From Proteles cristata cristata (Eukaryota; Chordata; Mammalia; Carnivora; Hyaenidae), in assembly GCA_017311185.1 (NCBI GenBank), contig JAESUZ010001712.1:2976001-3040000 (forward strand): 64,000 nucleotides of DNA. Direction: 5' to 3'. This document shows positions 1 to 11,480 of this stretch, in pieces. A program made the position numbers and the translations under genes. The notes beneath the pieces were generated by a model. That model was not told the DNA's origin. It saw only the letters and a list, made by a program, of their open reading frames with translations, and ran no database searches. Numbering within the stretch: position 1 is the stretch's first letter; every line of letters begins with the position of its first letter.

Positions 1-378
1 ACTCGCGGGCTCCTGGAGGAGAATCTACACACATTATTTGGCCATTGCCCTCCTCCAACCAGTCTCCTCCTGGTGCCCATTGTTTCTCAGTGAGTACTGG
101 GCAAGGTCCGTGGAGAAGTCTACAGGTGTCTGTGAACTTCCATTGTGTCTGCAGCTCCCCAGGATTCTATATTTTCACCCGAGTCCACATTTAGCCTTTG
201 CAGCTATTCACAGTTTTCGTGGAATTCTTTGTGCTCTCTTGTGTGGCAGTGGTTGGCCTGGCGCCTCCTCCACCCATATCAGAACCACTGAGTCAGTGCT
301 CCCTTCCTATCTCTCCTTGGAAGAGAGCACCTGTCTTTTCTTGGATTTGAGGATGCTTGGTCGCCTACAGTCTCAGAT
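1..378. other. Unassigned sequence, possibly part of an old L1
   Basis: No gene is recognised. A 120-codon open frame spans most of it, but it has no recognisable domain. The style resembles old L1 sequence, and it may continue at 959-1070 on the far side of the L1 insertion at 392-945. That is an impression by eye only. Confidence 0.25.
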
Positions 379-391
379 CTTTGATGGTTTC

Positions 392-945
392 TTTTTTTAA
401 AAAATGACAGGTTTTTAAAACCATAATTTGTTGTCAAACTGGCTTATCCATACAACACCCAGTGCTCTTCCCCAGCACCCTCCTCAATGCCCATCACTCA
501 CTTTCCCCCTCTCCCTGACCCCCCATCAACCCTCAGTCCGTTTTCAGTATTTAAGAGTCTCTTATGGTTTTCCTCCCTCCCTCTCTGTTCGTAACTTTTC
601 CTCCCCTATGGTCCTCTGTTAAGTTTCTCCTGTTCCACATATGGCTGAAAACATATGGTATCTGTCCTTCTCTGCCTGACTTATTTCACTTAGCATAATA
701 CCTTCCAGCTCCATCCACATTGCTGCAAATGGCAGGATTTCATTCTTTCTCATTGCCAAGTAGTATTCCATTGTATATATAAACCACATCTTCTTTATCC
801 ATTCATCAGCTGATGGACATTTAGGCTCTTTCCGTAATTTGGCTATTGTTGAAAGTGCTGCTGTGAACATTGGGTTACATATGCTCCTGTGCATCAGCAC
901 TCCTGTGTCCCTTGGTGAATTCCTAGCAGTGCTACTGCTGGGTCA
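392..945 (-). mobile_element. 5'-truncated L1, 3' end, minus strand
   Basis: Read on the minus strand this is the end of L1 ORF2 followed by the 3' UTR typical of carnivore L1, with the poly-A tail appearing as a T/A-rich stretch near 392-420. It is bracketed by a 13-bp target-site duplication, CTTTGATGGTTTC, at 379-391 and 946-958. The 93-codon minus-strand frame at 619-900 is an ORF2 C-terminal remnant, not a gene. Confidence 0.9.
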
Positions 946-958
946 CTTTGATGGTTTC

Positions 959-1719
959 AAGAATTATGATGTTGTTGTTCATTGAGGTTTTACCTGTTAA
1001 AAAGAGTGGCACTCTTTTCAGCTTCTATATCCTAGGTGGAAGTAGAACATGATATATTGAATATGAAAAGGTATTTCTGTATCCATCAAGAAGAGATCTA
1101 AAGGCTTCACATCTGTGGGAACATCAGAGAACATCCTGGATTACATGACTCCCAATTAGGCCAGCCATTGGCAGATACTTCCTAGCCCACCAAGGCCTGG
1201 GAATGGCTGAAGTCATTCCAAGAAAGAATGATCAGGGCAGACTCTAAGCAAATACTTCCAGAGTTCCTCTCCTGGTATCCCTCATTCATTCCTCACTTGC
1301 CCAAGGCACCTTCCAAGTAGCTCTGTCTTTCATCTGCCACCCACCAACTGGGTTCATCTACCCTTTCATAGCACCTGGGGATACCCCAGACCCTCCTGAA
1401 CCATAGATAGATGTGAGCATGTAGTAATATTTGATGGCAGCTTCAGTGAAAGTCCAGCTATCCTATCCGTGGGACACAGGAATTCTAACCCCATATATTT
1501 ATGCTCTGAAATTTTCATTTTATTCACCAACAAGTACATATGGTAAGAATTATATGGCAGAAATTATGCTGGGTACTGGGTGTGTATCTAGCCAACCTCA
1601 TAAGAACAACTTAATGTTTGTTTCCACAGAGAGAGTCTAAACAAGGATCTCTGAGTATGTTTCAAGTATAGAGGATCATCTTCATAATAAATATACCTTA
1701 TATCTTAATGAACTATTAC
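959..1719. other. No recognised feature
   Basis: Nothing supportable as a gene or RNA. The first hundred bases may continue the old repeat that precedes the L1 insertion. Confidence 0.5.
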
Positions 1720-1860
1720 AAAGTTTCACTGGATCCTTACAACAGCTCTGGGAGGTAAATGAAACATGGGAATTCAGAGAAGTTATAGATTCTTTCCCTG
1801 TGACTATACTGTTAGTATCAGAGCCGGGTCTTAAGGTCTTTGCTTGAAATAGTGTTTTAA
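1720..1860 (-). repeat. MIR SINE remnant
   Basis: It resembles the reverse complement of MIR: an aaatgaaac-type core, a 'gtgactatactgttagtatcagagcc' type segment and an expected order of these blocks. Diverged and without visible target-site duplications. Confidence 0.55.
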
Positions 1861-2039
1861 TGCCTTGATGCATTGCCTGCCATGCTCAAATACATCAGAT
1901 ATGTGGTAAAAAGGAGTAAATATTTAAAACCAAATGTATCCGATTTAAATTAAAAGCCACTTCCAGCAAAGTATAAGAGAACAGGCTGTCCAAGATGATT
2001 GAGTTCAAGTGCCTTGGACTCGGGTCTAAATTTATATGC

Positions 2040-2415
2040 TCTTTTCTAATCATGGCACTCCAACAGAGGTTCATTTTTTAAAAACTAGTATATTTATTTA
2101 CTCTTCTGACACCTTTTATTTATTTACCATTTTTAAACATAGAATTTGGAAGAATAATGCAATGAATGAATCCTCATATACTCTCTATTTAGAGTCAACA
2201 GTGGTTAACATAGTGCCACATTGAAAGATCTTTCTCAATTTATTTCCACACATGGATACATTTTCTTGCAAAAACATCTGATGGTCAGTGACAGACATCA
2301 TGATGCTTCATTCTTTAATACTTCTTCAACAAAATATTTCATAATTCAAGGAATATTCTCTACATAACCACAATACTATTATTATACCCAAGAAAATGAA
2401 CAACAATATCATAAT
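2040..2415. repeat. Ancient LINE-like repeat, interrupted by L1
   Basis: Contains phrases common in old mammalian L1 relics, such as 'gcagacatcatgatgcttc' in altered form and 'acataaccacaatacta'. The younger minus-strand L1 starts directly after it. Family and orientation are not certain. Confidence 0.4.
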
Positions 2416-2418
2416 AAC

Positions 2419-3122
2419 TTTTTTTCCCTTCATAGTTTATTGTCAAGTTGGTTTCCATATAACTAACACCCAGTGCTCATCCCAACAAGTGCCCTCCTCT
2501 ATGCCTTTCACACATTTTCCCCTCCCCCACCCCCCCTTCAGCCCTCAGTTTGTTCTCAGCATCCAAGAGTCTCTCATGGATTGCCTCCCTCCCTCTCCCC
2601 AACTGTTTTTTCCCCTTCTCCTCTTCCATGGGCCTCCGTTAAATTTCTCCTAATCCACCTATATGTGCAAACATATGGTATCTGTCCTTCTCTGCCTGAC
2701 TTATTTCACTCAGCATAACACCCTCAGGCTCCATCCACGTTGCTATAAATGGCCAGATTTCATTGTTTCTCATTGCCATGTATAAATAAACCACATCTTC
2801 TTGATCCATTCGTCAATTGATGGACACTTAGTTTCTTTTCCTGATTTGACTACTGTTGAGAGTGCTGCTATGAACATTGGGATATATGTGCCCCTATGCA
2901 TCAGCACTCCTGTATCCCTTGGGTAAATTCCTGGAAGTGCTATTGCTGGGTCATAGGGGAGTTCTATTGTTAATTTTTTGAGGAACCTCCACACTGTTTT
3001 CCAGAGGGGCTGCACCAGCTTACATTCCCACCAACAGTGTAGGAGGGTGCCCGTTTCTCCACATCCTCGCCAGCATCTAGAGTCTCCTGATTTGTTCATT
3101 TTAGCAACTCTGACTGGCGTGA
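2419..3122 (-). mobile_element. 5'-truncated L1, 3' end, minus strand
   Basis: On the minus strand it carries the ORF2 C-terminal coding remnant (2770-3132, 120 codons open, with the [22 protein letters not shown] motif of mammalian L1 ORF2) followed by the L1 3' UTR. It is similar to the copy at 392-945 but extends further 5'. No convincing target-site duplication was found. Confidence 0.9.
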
Positions 3123-3759
3123 CTCCAACCAAGGTTCAAAGAGTCACCACTGGATCCAGTGACCCAAACTCTCTGTGACAGTTGATGGCAGCTGGCATCA
3201 AAGCCTCAATATTACTAGCTGAGAGAAATGTCCACTGTCCAGCTTCTTAGAACAATAATGGAGGAAAAACCCCACATAGATTTACAAAGACTGTTTTAAA
3301 CCTTCTCAGGGAGTTTTAATTAAGGAACAGCCATACACACCAAGTCCAGGCTTACGCACAAGCACAGATAAGTTGTCTGTGGCCTCCACAGGTGCCACTC
3401 TGCACAGTCAACCCTGAGAGCTCAAATCTAATCTGCACAGAAATCCCTGGAACGAGTGCTGCTCCTGGCATGTTTGAACTTCAGAGAAAAAGTGAGTAAG
3501 CCAATTTTACTATTCTCAAGCAAATTTACCCAAATACCAGATAAGCAAAGTCTTTTTTGAATCAGTACATTGTGCACTGGAGCAAGAGAGCTATTACCTG
3601 TTCATTTCATCTGGTGGGACACCTCTTGGAGTTTGTTTTTAAAAGAGGATGGGAGGTTGCCTTCCGGAGGGAAAATAAATGGGGACAAGATCAATATCTT
3701 GACTTCACGTAGAGGTGTAGTCATAAGACTCTAGGATTTTCTCTATGATCTAAAACATT
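3123..3759. other. No recognised feature
   Basis: Non-repetitive-looking, AT-rich sequence. No gene, RNA or transposon could be supported. Confidence 0.5.
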
Positions 3760-3985
3760 GGGGCACCTGGGTGGCTCAGTTAGTTGAGCATCCAACTTTG
3801 GCTCAGGTCATGATCTCGCAGGTCATGAGTTGGAGCCCTGCAACTCAGCCCTGAGTCCAGCTCAGAGCCTGCATCCTGCTTAGATTCTGTGTCTCCCTCT
3901 CTCTCTCCCCTCCCCCACTCATGTTCTGTCTCTTTTCTCTCTCAAAAAAAAAAAAAACATTAAAAAAAGATTTTAAACAAAACAC
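3760..3985 (+). repeat. Felid tRNA-Lys-type SINE, plus strand
   Basis: Head GGGGCACCTGGGTGGCTCAG with a tRNA-like A box, then a GTCATGATCTC block, a CT-rich tract and an A-rich tail. Several mutations in the head suggest an older copy. Flanking duplication not clear. Confidence 0.93.
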
Positions 3986-4415
3986 GAGTTTGCTGTGGTC
4001 AAGCTTCGTCTTTGGGGATGAATACTATATAATCCAGGAGACTTTTTAGCAAAATGGATTTGCCAACTTTCAATGTTTGTCCTGAAGGAAACATTTGCTG
4101 AGTCAAAACATTTACATTGTAGAGTCAGGATAATGTATCAGCCTTTCCTGAGGTAATGTCACAACATCTTGACAAAACATATGCCACAATAAAATTATAT
4201 CAATGAAAAAAGAATCAATGGTTATATTTGTCTGTACGTGTTATACACCTCCGTCTAACTCCAATTTCACTTACCGTAATAAAAACTTGCAAATAAAATG
4301 GGAGAAATAAATTGTTCCCCCAAAAAGAGGAATTCCTGAAAAGTTTATTTCAAATAGACCAGAATATCTTTATCACCCAATCCATTAATTTGCAGGTTCA
4401 TATTTGCCTTAATTT
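3986..4415. other. No recognised feature
   Basis: AT-rich sequence between two SINEs. Nothing supportable. Confidence 0.5.
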
Positions 4416-4430
4416 AAATCCTCTGTCCCT

Positions 4431-4663
4431 GGGGCACCTGGGTGGCTCAGTTGGTTAAACAGTAGACTTCAGCTCAGGTCATGATCTTGAGGTCCGTGAG
4501 CTCGAGCCCCACATCAGGCTCTGTGCTGACAGCTCAGAGACTGGAGCCTGCTTCTGATTCTGTGTCTGTCTTTCTCTCTGTGCCTCCCCATTCATACTCT
4601 GTCTCTCTCACTCTTCCCCTCAAAAAATAAATAAACATTAAAAAATAATAACAATAAATAAAT
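4431..4663 (+). repeat. Felid tRNA-Lys-type SINE with perfect target-site duplication
   Basis: Complete SINE head, CT tract and AATAAA-rich tail. A perfect 15-bp duplication, AAATCCTCTGTCCCT, lies at 4416-4430 and 4664-4678, which defines the insertion exactly. Confidence 0.97.
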
Positions 4664-4678
4664 AAATCCTCTGTCCCT

Positions 4679-5219
4679 TATCATAACTGTTCTACACAAT
4701 GAAAACCCATGCAGTAAACTGACAGCATTTGCAAGGAATGTGTTTGGAATCCTTATTGAATCCTAAATTCATAAGCATGGAAAAAATTTGGAAGAGTTGC
4801 AAGTGTCCTGTGTGCATGTCACATCACAAAGGAAAACCCCAAATGTAAACAATGAAAAATAGAGCTTCTCAGGTTGAATGGACCTAGAGAACCCAGAGCC
4901 CCATCTCTTGGTTCTCCTTTTCACTAGACAATTCCTTTTTATGCCTACTCCGGCACCATCCGTCTCCACAATGTGCATCAGTGGGCTGTCCCTCAGGTAC
5001 CTCTGGGAAATTCTGGAGCAATATGGAACAGCAGCCTGAATGCAGCTGCACTAACCGGTATCTATGAAAGAAGTGTTATACTTACTGCCAGAAAATATAA
5101 ATGTCCTCCCTTAGTTGATTTCTAGGAAGAAGTGGGAAGTGGATGTGGTTCTATGCCCAGATTCATGTTTGATGTACTACTGCCTTTAAAGACTGTAATA
5201 AAACTGTCATAGTCATCTA
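4679..5219. other. No recognised feature
   Basis: Short minus-strand open frames here have no recognisable domains. Nothing supportable. Confidence 0.5.
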
Positions 5220-5690
5220 CTCACATCCAGGTCATTTCTTACCCCTTGAGGATTTTAGCACCTGATTCACTCTCTCCCCCTTCAACATTATCCCTGATTT
5301 AATTCTTGTTGATTTCAGTATCCACGTAGATGGTTCTTCTAAAACTCTTTCTCATCCTCGACCTCCACTTCTCTGATTGTCTTCCACACTGTCACACCCC
5401 CACCAGCAATCCACCCCCATGGCCATACCCTACACCAAGTCATTGTCAGTAAGTGCCCTCTCTCCATGCTTTTAATTTCAGTCATCCCACTGTATGACCA
5501 ACACTCCCTATTTTTCTATCTATCCCATCCCAGTGCCTGGGTTCCAGTGGGTCTCAAATGCATCAGACCTCTAATCTATTGACCCTACTGCTTTTCCTAT
5601 CCCTTTCCCTTACCTGCTGGATTTCTTTCTTTTCTAGTGTAGAGTCCTTGGCCCATCTTTATATTCACTCCCTTGCCCCTGGTAAAACAC
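5220..5690 (+). repeat. L2-like LINE remnant
   Basis: Pyrimidine-rich sequence with phrases like 'gatttcagtatccacgtag' and 'ggccataccctacacc', which resemble the endonuclease part of the L2 coding region in plus orientation. Heavily mutated. An alignment would be needed to fix the family. Confidence 0.45.
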
Positions 5691-5699
5691 AATACTGTA

Positions 5700-5723
5700 T
5701 TTTCTTTTCTTTTCTTTTCTTTT
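5700..5723 (+). repeat. (TTTTC)n simple repeat
   Basis: Four to five units of TTTTC just upstream of the SINE target site. Confidence 0.85.
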
Positions 5724-5741
5724 AAAATGTACATTTTATTA

Positions 5742-5950
5742 GGGCATTTGGGTGGTTCACTTGATTAAGCATCTGACTCCTGATTTCAGCTCAGGTCATG
5801 GTCTCTTGGTTCATGAGTTCAAGCCTCATGTCAGGTGTTATGCTGACCGTGCAAAAACTGCTTGGAATTCTCTCTCTCTCCCTCTCTCTCTGCCTCTCTC
5901 TTCTCACTCTTATTTTCTCTCTCTCTCAAAAGAAACTTAAAAAATTTTTT
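5742..5950 (+). repeat. Felid tRNA-Lys-type SINE
   Basis: Diverged head GGGCATTTGGGTGGTTCAC, then the GTCATGGTCTC block, a CT tract and an A-rich tail. A 17-bp target-site duplication (AAATGTACRTTTTATTA, one mismatch) lies at 5725-5741 and 5951-5967. Confidence 0.95.
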
Positions 5951-5967
5951 AAATGTACGTTTTATTA

Positions 5968-6779
5968 TTATTCCATATGGTGAGGCCAACAGATCAGGAG
6001 AGGACTGCCATTGAAAAGATAATTTGTTTCAAAGATGCCAGGAGCAAGGGGCACACTCTGTTACAGGGGGAATTATACAGGGAATCACCAGGTTGGTCAG
6101 AAGTGAGAGAGCTAGGGCAAAACATGAGCAAGAGCCTTTACTGTAGTTTCCACAGGAAGGAAGGAGTGAGGCAAATAGACAAGTTCAGAATTGGCTAGTT
6201 TGAGTCATTTCAGAGGGCTGTAGGGGTAGGGGGACTGTCCCTAGCAGTCCCTGGCATCTGCTTTTGAGTGATTAGGGGATTAGTGGCCCTGTGTATGAGA
6301 GCCAGTACAGGAGGTGGTTACCGTATGAGCGCTCACTTGGTTGCTTTGTATATTCAAGACATACCCACAGGTCTGTCCTTTACTATCTTTAAGAATTGGC
6401 AGCCTTGGGAGGGGCAGGCTCTCCAGGGTCAGCAAGATTCCAGATGCCAAATGTGGGAAACACATGGTTAATATACGTGGTTAAATCCAACTCTCTGCCT
6501 TGTGCACAAGTCCCCAAACAGCTGAATGTGCCTGAAGGAAGACACACAATTGTGCTCATTGCCTCATTGTAAATAGGTGAGCACAAAACTAACATAGTCT
6601 TGTTGTCCTGCTCTATTGTCCTCATCAGTTGACAGTCCCAGTCTCCTAAATGACTCTTAAAGTTCTTCCTCTTTTCTCAAACATCCAAAACTTGTGCCCT
6701 ACTTTTTTTCTTTGCTTCTTCTTTCACTGAGAAAACAGAAACAATCAGAAACAACTTTCCACATGCTTTCACCACCAGA
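5968..6779. other. No recognised feature
   Basis: Several overlapping short open frames on both strands, none with a recognisable domain or splice context. Treated as non-coding. Confidence 0.5.
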
Positions 6780-7370
6780 ACCATATACCTACCTACCTGA
6801 ACTGGCCTTCTCTCCAATTAGAATGGTGAGCCACCTATGAATCTATCTGAGACCACCCGACTGGTCCAGCACTCACTCCCACCCTCTCTCCTACGCTGAA
6901 GGTAGCTCTTTAACATGTAGCTTCTTTTCTTCTGCATCAATAATTGCACCCCCTCTTCTGGATCATTCCCAGGAAACACAAAGAGATTGTAATCTCCCAT
7001 CTGAGAAAGAAAACTCTCTTGACTCTACATCTTCCTCTAGACACTGCCTCGTTTGTCTGCTGGCCTTTACAGTAGAACTCTTCTGAAGAGTCTCCTGTCT
7101 CCACTTTCTCTGCTGTCATTCTTTCTTCAATCCACGCAGGCTACTGTCTCCTTCACTCCACCACCACTACTTTTGTTGAGGTCTTCAACCTGTATCTTGC
7201 CAAAGCCATTAGGAATTTCTCATTTTAGTTAAACCTACTGGCATAATTTGAGAGTAGATCATTCCATCCTCCTAGAGATACAGTCTTAGCTTCACCCTAG
7301 GAAACTAGTCTCCTTTGGTTCTCTTCCTACCTTATAAGCTGCCTACTAAGAAGCTCCCTTTGCTAGTTAC
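6780..7370 (+). repeat. Possible L2-type LINE remnant
   Basis: Pyrimidine-rich sequence leading without a clear break into the better supported L2 at 7380-8360. Probably a degraded upstream part of the same element. Low certainty. Confidence 0.3.
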
Positions 7371-7379
7371 TTCTCATCT

Positions 7380-8360
7380 TCCCCATTATGAACAATGGAG
7401 TATCCAAAGCTGAGTCCTCAGACCTCTTCGCTCATCTGTCTTCTCTCCTTCCCTAGGAGATTTCTTCCTCTCATGGCTTTAAATTCCATCTACGTGCTGA
7501 TGCACCCAAAATGTGTATCTCCAGCCCAACACCAGGCTTGTACATCCAACTCTCTCTATTTGGATATTTAATAGGCATCTTAAATTTAACATGTTCCAAG
7601 CAAATCTTCATTTTTCTCGGTTTTGTTTTTTTCTACCACCTTCTGCATTTTAGTTGTTGAAAACTTCCTTACAGCTATCCTGGACTCTTTCGCTCACATA
7701 CCTTATCTAAATCATGAGCCAATTCTGTCAGCTTTCCATTTACATGTAGGTAGGTTCTGACCACTTTCCTTCCTTCATCTTGTGCATGCCAGCATCAACT
7801 CTTGTTTCTCTCAGTTCTCACCTGAGTTTTTGTACTACTGCTTTCCTGTTTCCGTGTTAACTCTAGCCTGGAGTCGTAAGCCCCTCACCACCAAATCTGG
7901 CTACACCACATTCTGAGCTCTAGCCTTGGCTTGGCTAGCAGCAGAGTTTGCAAAAATGACAAGGGCCTTCCCCTCACTGGATCGCTCTCCTCATCTATAG
8001 TATGACAGCTAGATTAGGTTACTTAGACTTTTGGCAGCTTGAATATTTTAGGGTCATCTGATTATCACAAACTTATCCTTTAAAATGTTCATCCCTTCTC
8101 CTCGTTCCCCCAGAAGTCTGATTTAATGCTCCCATCTGATTTTCTTACCATTTCCTGGGGCTCTCATAATGCCCAGGACCTCCCTCTGTCTTGGTGCTTT
8201 TCATGTGATACTATAACCTTCAATTCACTTGTATCTTCTCCCCCATGGAACCATAATCCCTTTGGAGGTAAGGAGCCACATCCTTCTTGCCTTTGTGTAC
8301 CTAGCACGGTTCCTAGTATATTGTGATGCACAGTAAATATGTACTCTGTGAATTAATGGA
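7380..8360 (+). repeat. L2 LINE, plus strand, 3' half
   Basis: Recognisable L2 reverse-transcriptase-region phrases in order ('gagtcctcagacctcttcgctc', 'atctccagcccaacaccaggc', 'ggcatcttaaatttaacatg' in altered forms). An L2 3' end follows near 8260-8355, in the style of 'acctagcacggttcctagtatattgtgatgcacagtaaatatg'. A MIR-like stretch near 7885-8035 may be inserted. No intact reading frame remains. Confidence 0.65.
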
Positions 8361-9059
8361 AAGCAAATCACCTTCAAACTCAGGAGAGAACTGAGAAAAG
8401 AAATTAAGAGAAGTAGGCCCCAAGGGGTTAGGGACAAGAGGAGGATGTGGGGTTCGGAAGGCCAAGTCCAGAGTGATGGGTTTGAATAATAAAAGGGGCA
8501 GGAACAACCTAGGGAAGCCACAGATACATGGGACCTGCTGGAGCATCAGCTTCCCTTGACATTCATGAGGGTGCACTGCAGAGCCAGCCTGAGCCCAGCC
8601 CCGAAGAGAAAGGTAACCCTCTGCTTCTAAGGAGCTAACTAACTCCTTGGGTGGCCAGTTTGTGAATGGACTGAAAATCATTTAAAACTGTACAGTGCAC
8701 CAGCAGTAATCAAGCACTAAATAGTGTGGTGCAGATTATCAACACTATAAATTAGACAGAAATTGATGTGGGCTGGAGCCTTTTCCCCTACTCAGCTGAA
8801 GACAAATTTATGCCTCTTTCCAAGGTTTTCTTTTTAAAAAATCTGTCTGTAATTTCAGTGTCAATGCCTTTGTTAGGCATACAGAGCTTTTGAGCCAGAA
8901 TTGCAGTGACAAGGCCTCAGTGGACCTAGTTCCAAAGCCGCCTAGTTTACTTTCAGTGAAATATGTTAGATCTAGATGTTAAAAGATCTCATTCAGTGTT
9001 GAAAGCCACAAGTTCCCACTTCAGTAACAGAGTCTATAAATGACAGTCCCCTTTCCATA
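8361..9059. other. No recognised feature
   Basis: The 98- and 122-codon minus-strand open frames near 8225-8681 overlap each other in different frames and have no recognisable domain, so they are regarded as chance. Confidence 0.5.
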
Positions 9060-9170
9060 CTCTGCCCTTAGCTAGTCCTCCATGACATTGGGGACCATGT
9101 GTGTCTGCTCATGTTCACTTCTCTGTGTGTGGCATTTGACTAGAAGACAGTAGCTGCTCAATGAGTACTC
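9060..9170 (+). repeat. L2 3'-end fragment
   Basis: The order 'ccatgacattggggaccatgtgtgtct' to 'gtagctgctcaatgagtact' matches the L2 3' end (…tgctcaataaatact…). Confidence 0.5.
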
Positions 9171-9949
9171 CTGGGAAGAGCAACTGGAGAAGCCTTAGGA
9201 GCATGTGGTGAGATTTGTAACTAATGGGCACATTCAGAATGTCTAAAGTATCCAATGAGAAATTTTATTTCAGTGTAAGGCAGTGAGTTATTTATATGTG
9301 AGAGTTACTTATAAATGAATTACTCCCATTTTCTTGAAATGTTATTTTCTCTTGTAGCACTTTCTTTCCTTTTTTTTTTTTTTTTTTTTAATGTGTTAGA
9401 AATCCTATATTAGATCTAAGCCTTATCTGCCCCTGGGGCTCGGACCATCCAGATATGTCTGGTGAACCAGTGAAGAAGGGCTGCCAGAGGTGGCTGTGTG
9501 AAGGCTGCAGGGCCTCCAAGGAAAGAGGTCTTCCTGAGAACAGGCAGATACAGGAAAATGGGCTTTGCATTTTCTTCATGGGGTAGAGGGATTACAGGGG
9601 AACATCAAAGTACAAACAGAAGAGTTGTGTCATTAAAAACTCTCTGTGCACTTGGCATTTTGCCCCTCTATACACTGACCATGTAGAAGGAAATGCTGAT
9701 ACTTAATGATAACCTGAAAGGAAGCCAGAAGAGGAGAAGGGAAGGGCATGGCTGATGCCACATAATAGCCTCTCAGAAGCACATAATATACAACCCTTGG
9801 CAACTGCCGGGAATGTTTGGAAAGACTATATGGGGTCTAAGGCCTTCATGAGAAGGCAGAGAGCCAGTGAAATATAAATAATTACCAATTATTTCCTGAA
9901 CTATACCTGCATGTGTAGACTAGCAAGGAGAAAACATGAGGTATTTAAA
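9171..9949. other. Mostly unassigned; poly-T run at 9369-9390
   Basis: A run of about 21 T sits near 9369-9390. It could be the tail of a minus-strand retrotransposed sequence, but the DNA after it was not recognised. The rest holds nothing supportable. Confidence 0.4.
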
Positions 9950-10150
9950 AGCACAGACTATTGGGCCAGATTGCCTGAGTTCAAATCCTATATCTGAAAC
10001 TTACTAGCTATATGACTTTGGACCAGCTGAACTCTGTGACTGAGTTCCCACAATTGTAAAATGAAATAAGAATAGCACTGAACTCATAGAGTTGTGAAAA
10101 CTATATGTTTAAATATATATAAGGAATGCCTGTAATATAATAAAAAGTAG
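9950..10150 (+). repeat. MIR SINE, plus strand
   Basis: Typical MIR order: 'agcacagactattgggccag', 'gcctgagttcaaatcc', 'acttactagctatatgac', then 'aaaatgaaataagaatag' and 'gttgtgaaaactatatg'. Confidence 0.85.
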
Positions 10151-10229
10151 TGGCTGTGTGTATTACAGTTGTTCTCTTAGAGAACTAAGGAAGATACAGC
10201 TCAGTGAAGACCCCCAGTATATCCTCTGT

Positions 10230-10775
10230 AGATGAGTATCCTCATGGTGATTTTAAAGTCCTTTAACATTCCTCCCTTTCAAAAAGTAGAACCTATTTGC
10301 CTTCCATTGATTGAAGGATGAATTGAGCGATTTGCTTCTAGTAATTAGAATATGGTAGAAATGATGCTGTATGGTTTCTGAGCTATGTTGTAAAAGAATA
10401 GCTTCTATCTGGCTCTTACTTTCTTGGATAGATCATTCACTCTTGGGGAAGCCAGAGGTTATGTCCTAGGACACTCAAACAGCCTGTGAAGAGGTTCTTG
10501 TGGGAAGAAACTGAAACTTCCCACCAACATCAAGTACCAACTTGCCAGCTGTGTCAGTGAGCTATCTTGGAAGCACGTCAAGCCTTGCTTGGAAGCTCCA
10601 GTCAAGCCTTCAGATGAGTTCAGTCTCAGCTGACATCTCAACTGCAACTACCCACCCAGGTTACTCTCAAGTTCCTGACCCAGGGGAACTCTGAAAGATA
10701 GTAAATGTTTGTTATTATTTTAGGTTGCCAAGTTTTGGGGAGGTCTGTTATGCATGCTAGATAATGAATACAGTC
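10230..10775 (+). repeat. MaLR/MLT1-type LTR, plus strand
   Basis: Contains the block 'ccagtcaagccttcagatga', then 'acatctcaactgcaac', 'ctgacccaggggaactctgaaagatagtaaatgtttgtt' in altered pieces, and 'ccaagttttggggaggtctgttatgca'. This order is typical of old mammalian MaLR LTRs. Exact subfamily not determined. Confidence 0.7.
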
Positions 10776-10889
10776 CTCATTAACTAACCATTATATTGTA
10801 CTGTATTTTTCTGCATGGATTTGCATGAAAATGGAATAAACCTAGGTTAATATGTAATTGGGTTTTCAATATAAGAAGATTGCTTAACT

Positions 10890-11440
10890 AAGTATGACAA
10901 TAGTTGTAAGTTTGGAACTCATTTTGGCTATAGGTAATAACCCCCTTCCCCCGCAATTAACTGGCTTAAATAATCATGCATATGTTGGCTCCCATACTAA
11001 GAAGCACATCCACAGGCTAGGCTCTGGAGCAAACTTGTCCAGAGGGCACCTGCTGCATGGCCCTGTGATTCTCTTGCCCTTAATCTCCTCCAGTGTCAAC
11101 CTCATTCTCACACTAACAGGATGGCTGCTACAGTTCCCGCCCTCAAATTGGCACCCAAAAGAAACACATCAATTCTGGAAGCTGGGCCAGAAGATTGAAG
11201 AAGAATGTTTCCTTGATGCATCTTATTGACCAGAATTGGGTCATGTGCCTGTTCCTGACCCATCACTGGGAAAGAAGTGGGAATTGGCAATGCATCACTC
11301 AGGGCCCGAGAGAGTGTCAGCTTTCCTCAAGGCATACGGGCTGGGTGGGACAGAGATGGCCAAAGAGGTGTGTTAGGAAAAGAAAGGGGTCTATGCTGGG
11401 TAGGCCACCAGCTGCAAGTTTATGGGGTGTGATTGAAACA
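10890..11440. repeat. Possible old interspersed repeat
   Basis: Phrases such as 'gggtcatgtgcctgttcctgacccatcactggg' occur in a class of old mammalian repeats, but I cannot name the family. The overlapping 111- and 95-codon plus-strand frames have no recognisable domain. Confidence 0.3.
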
Positions 11441-11480
11441 AACAACAGCCATTATACCTCCCAGTTCCTAAAAGGAAAAT

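Noticed and set aside
2770..3132. Minus-strand protein with C and W rich motif as a host gene
   Set aside because: It is the C-terminal part of L1 ORF2 within a truncated L1.
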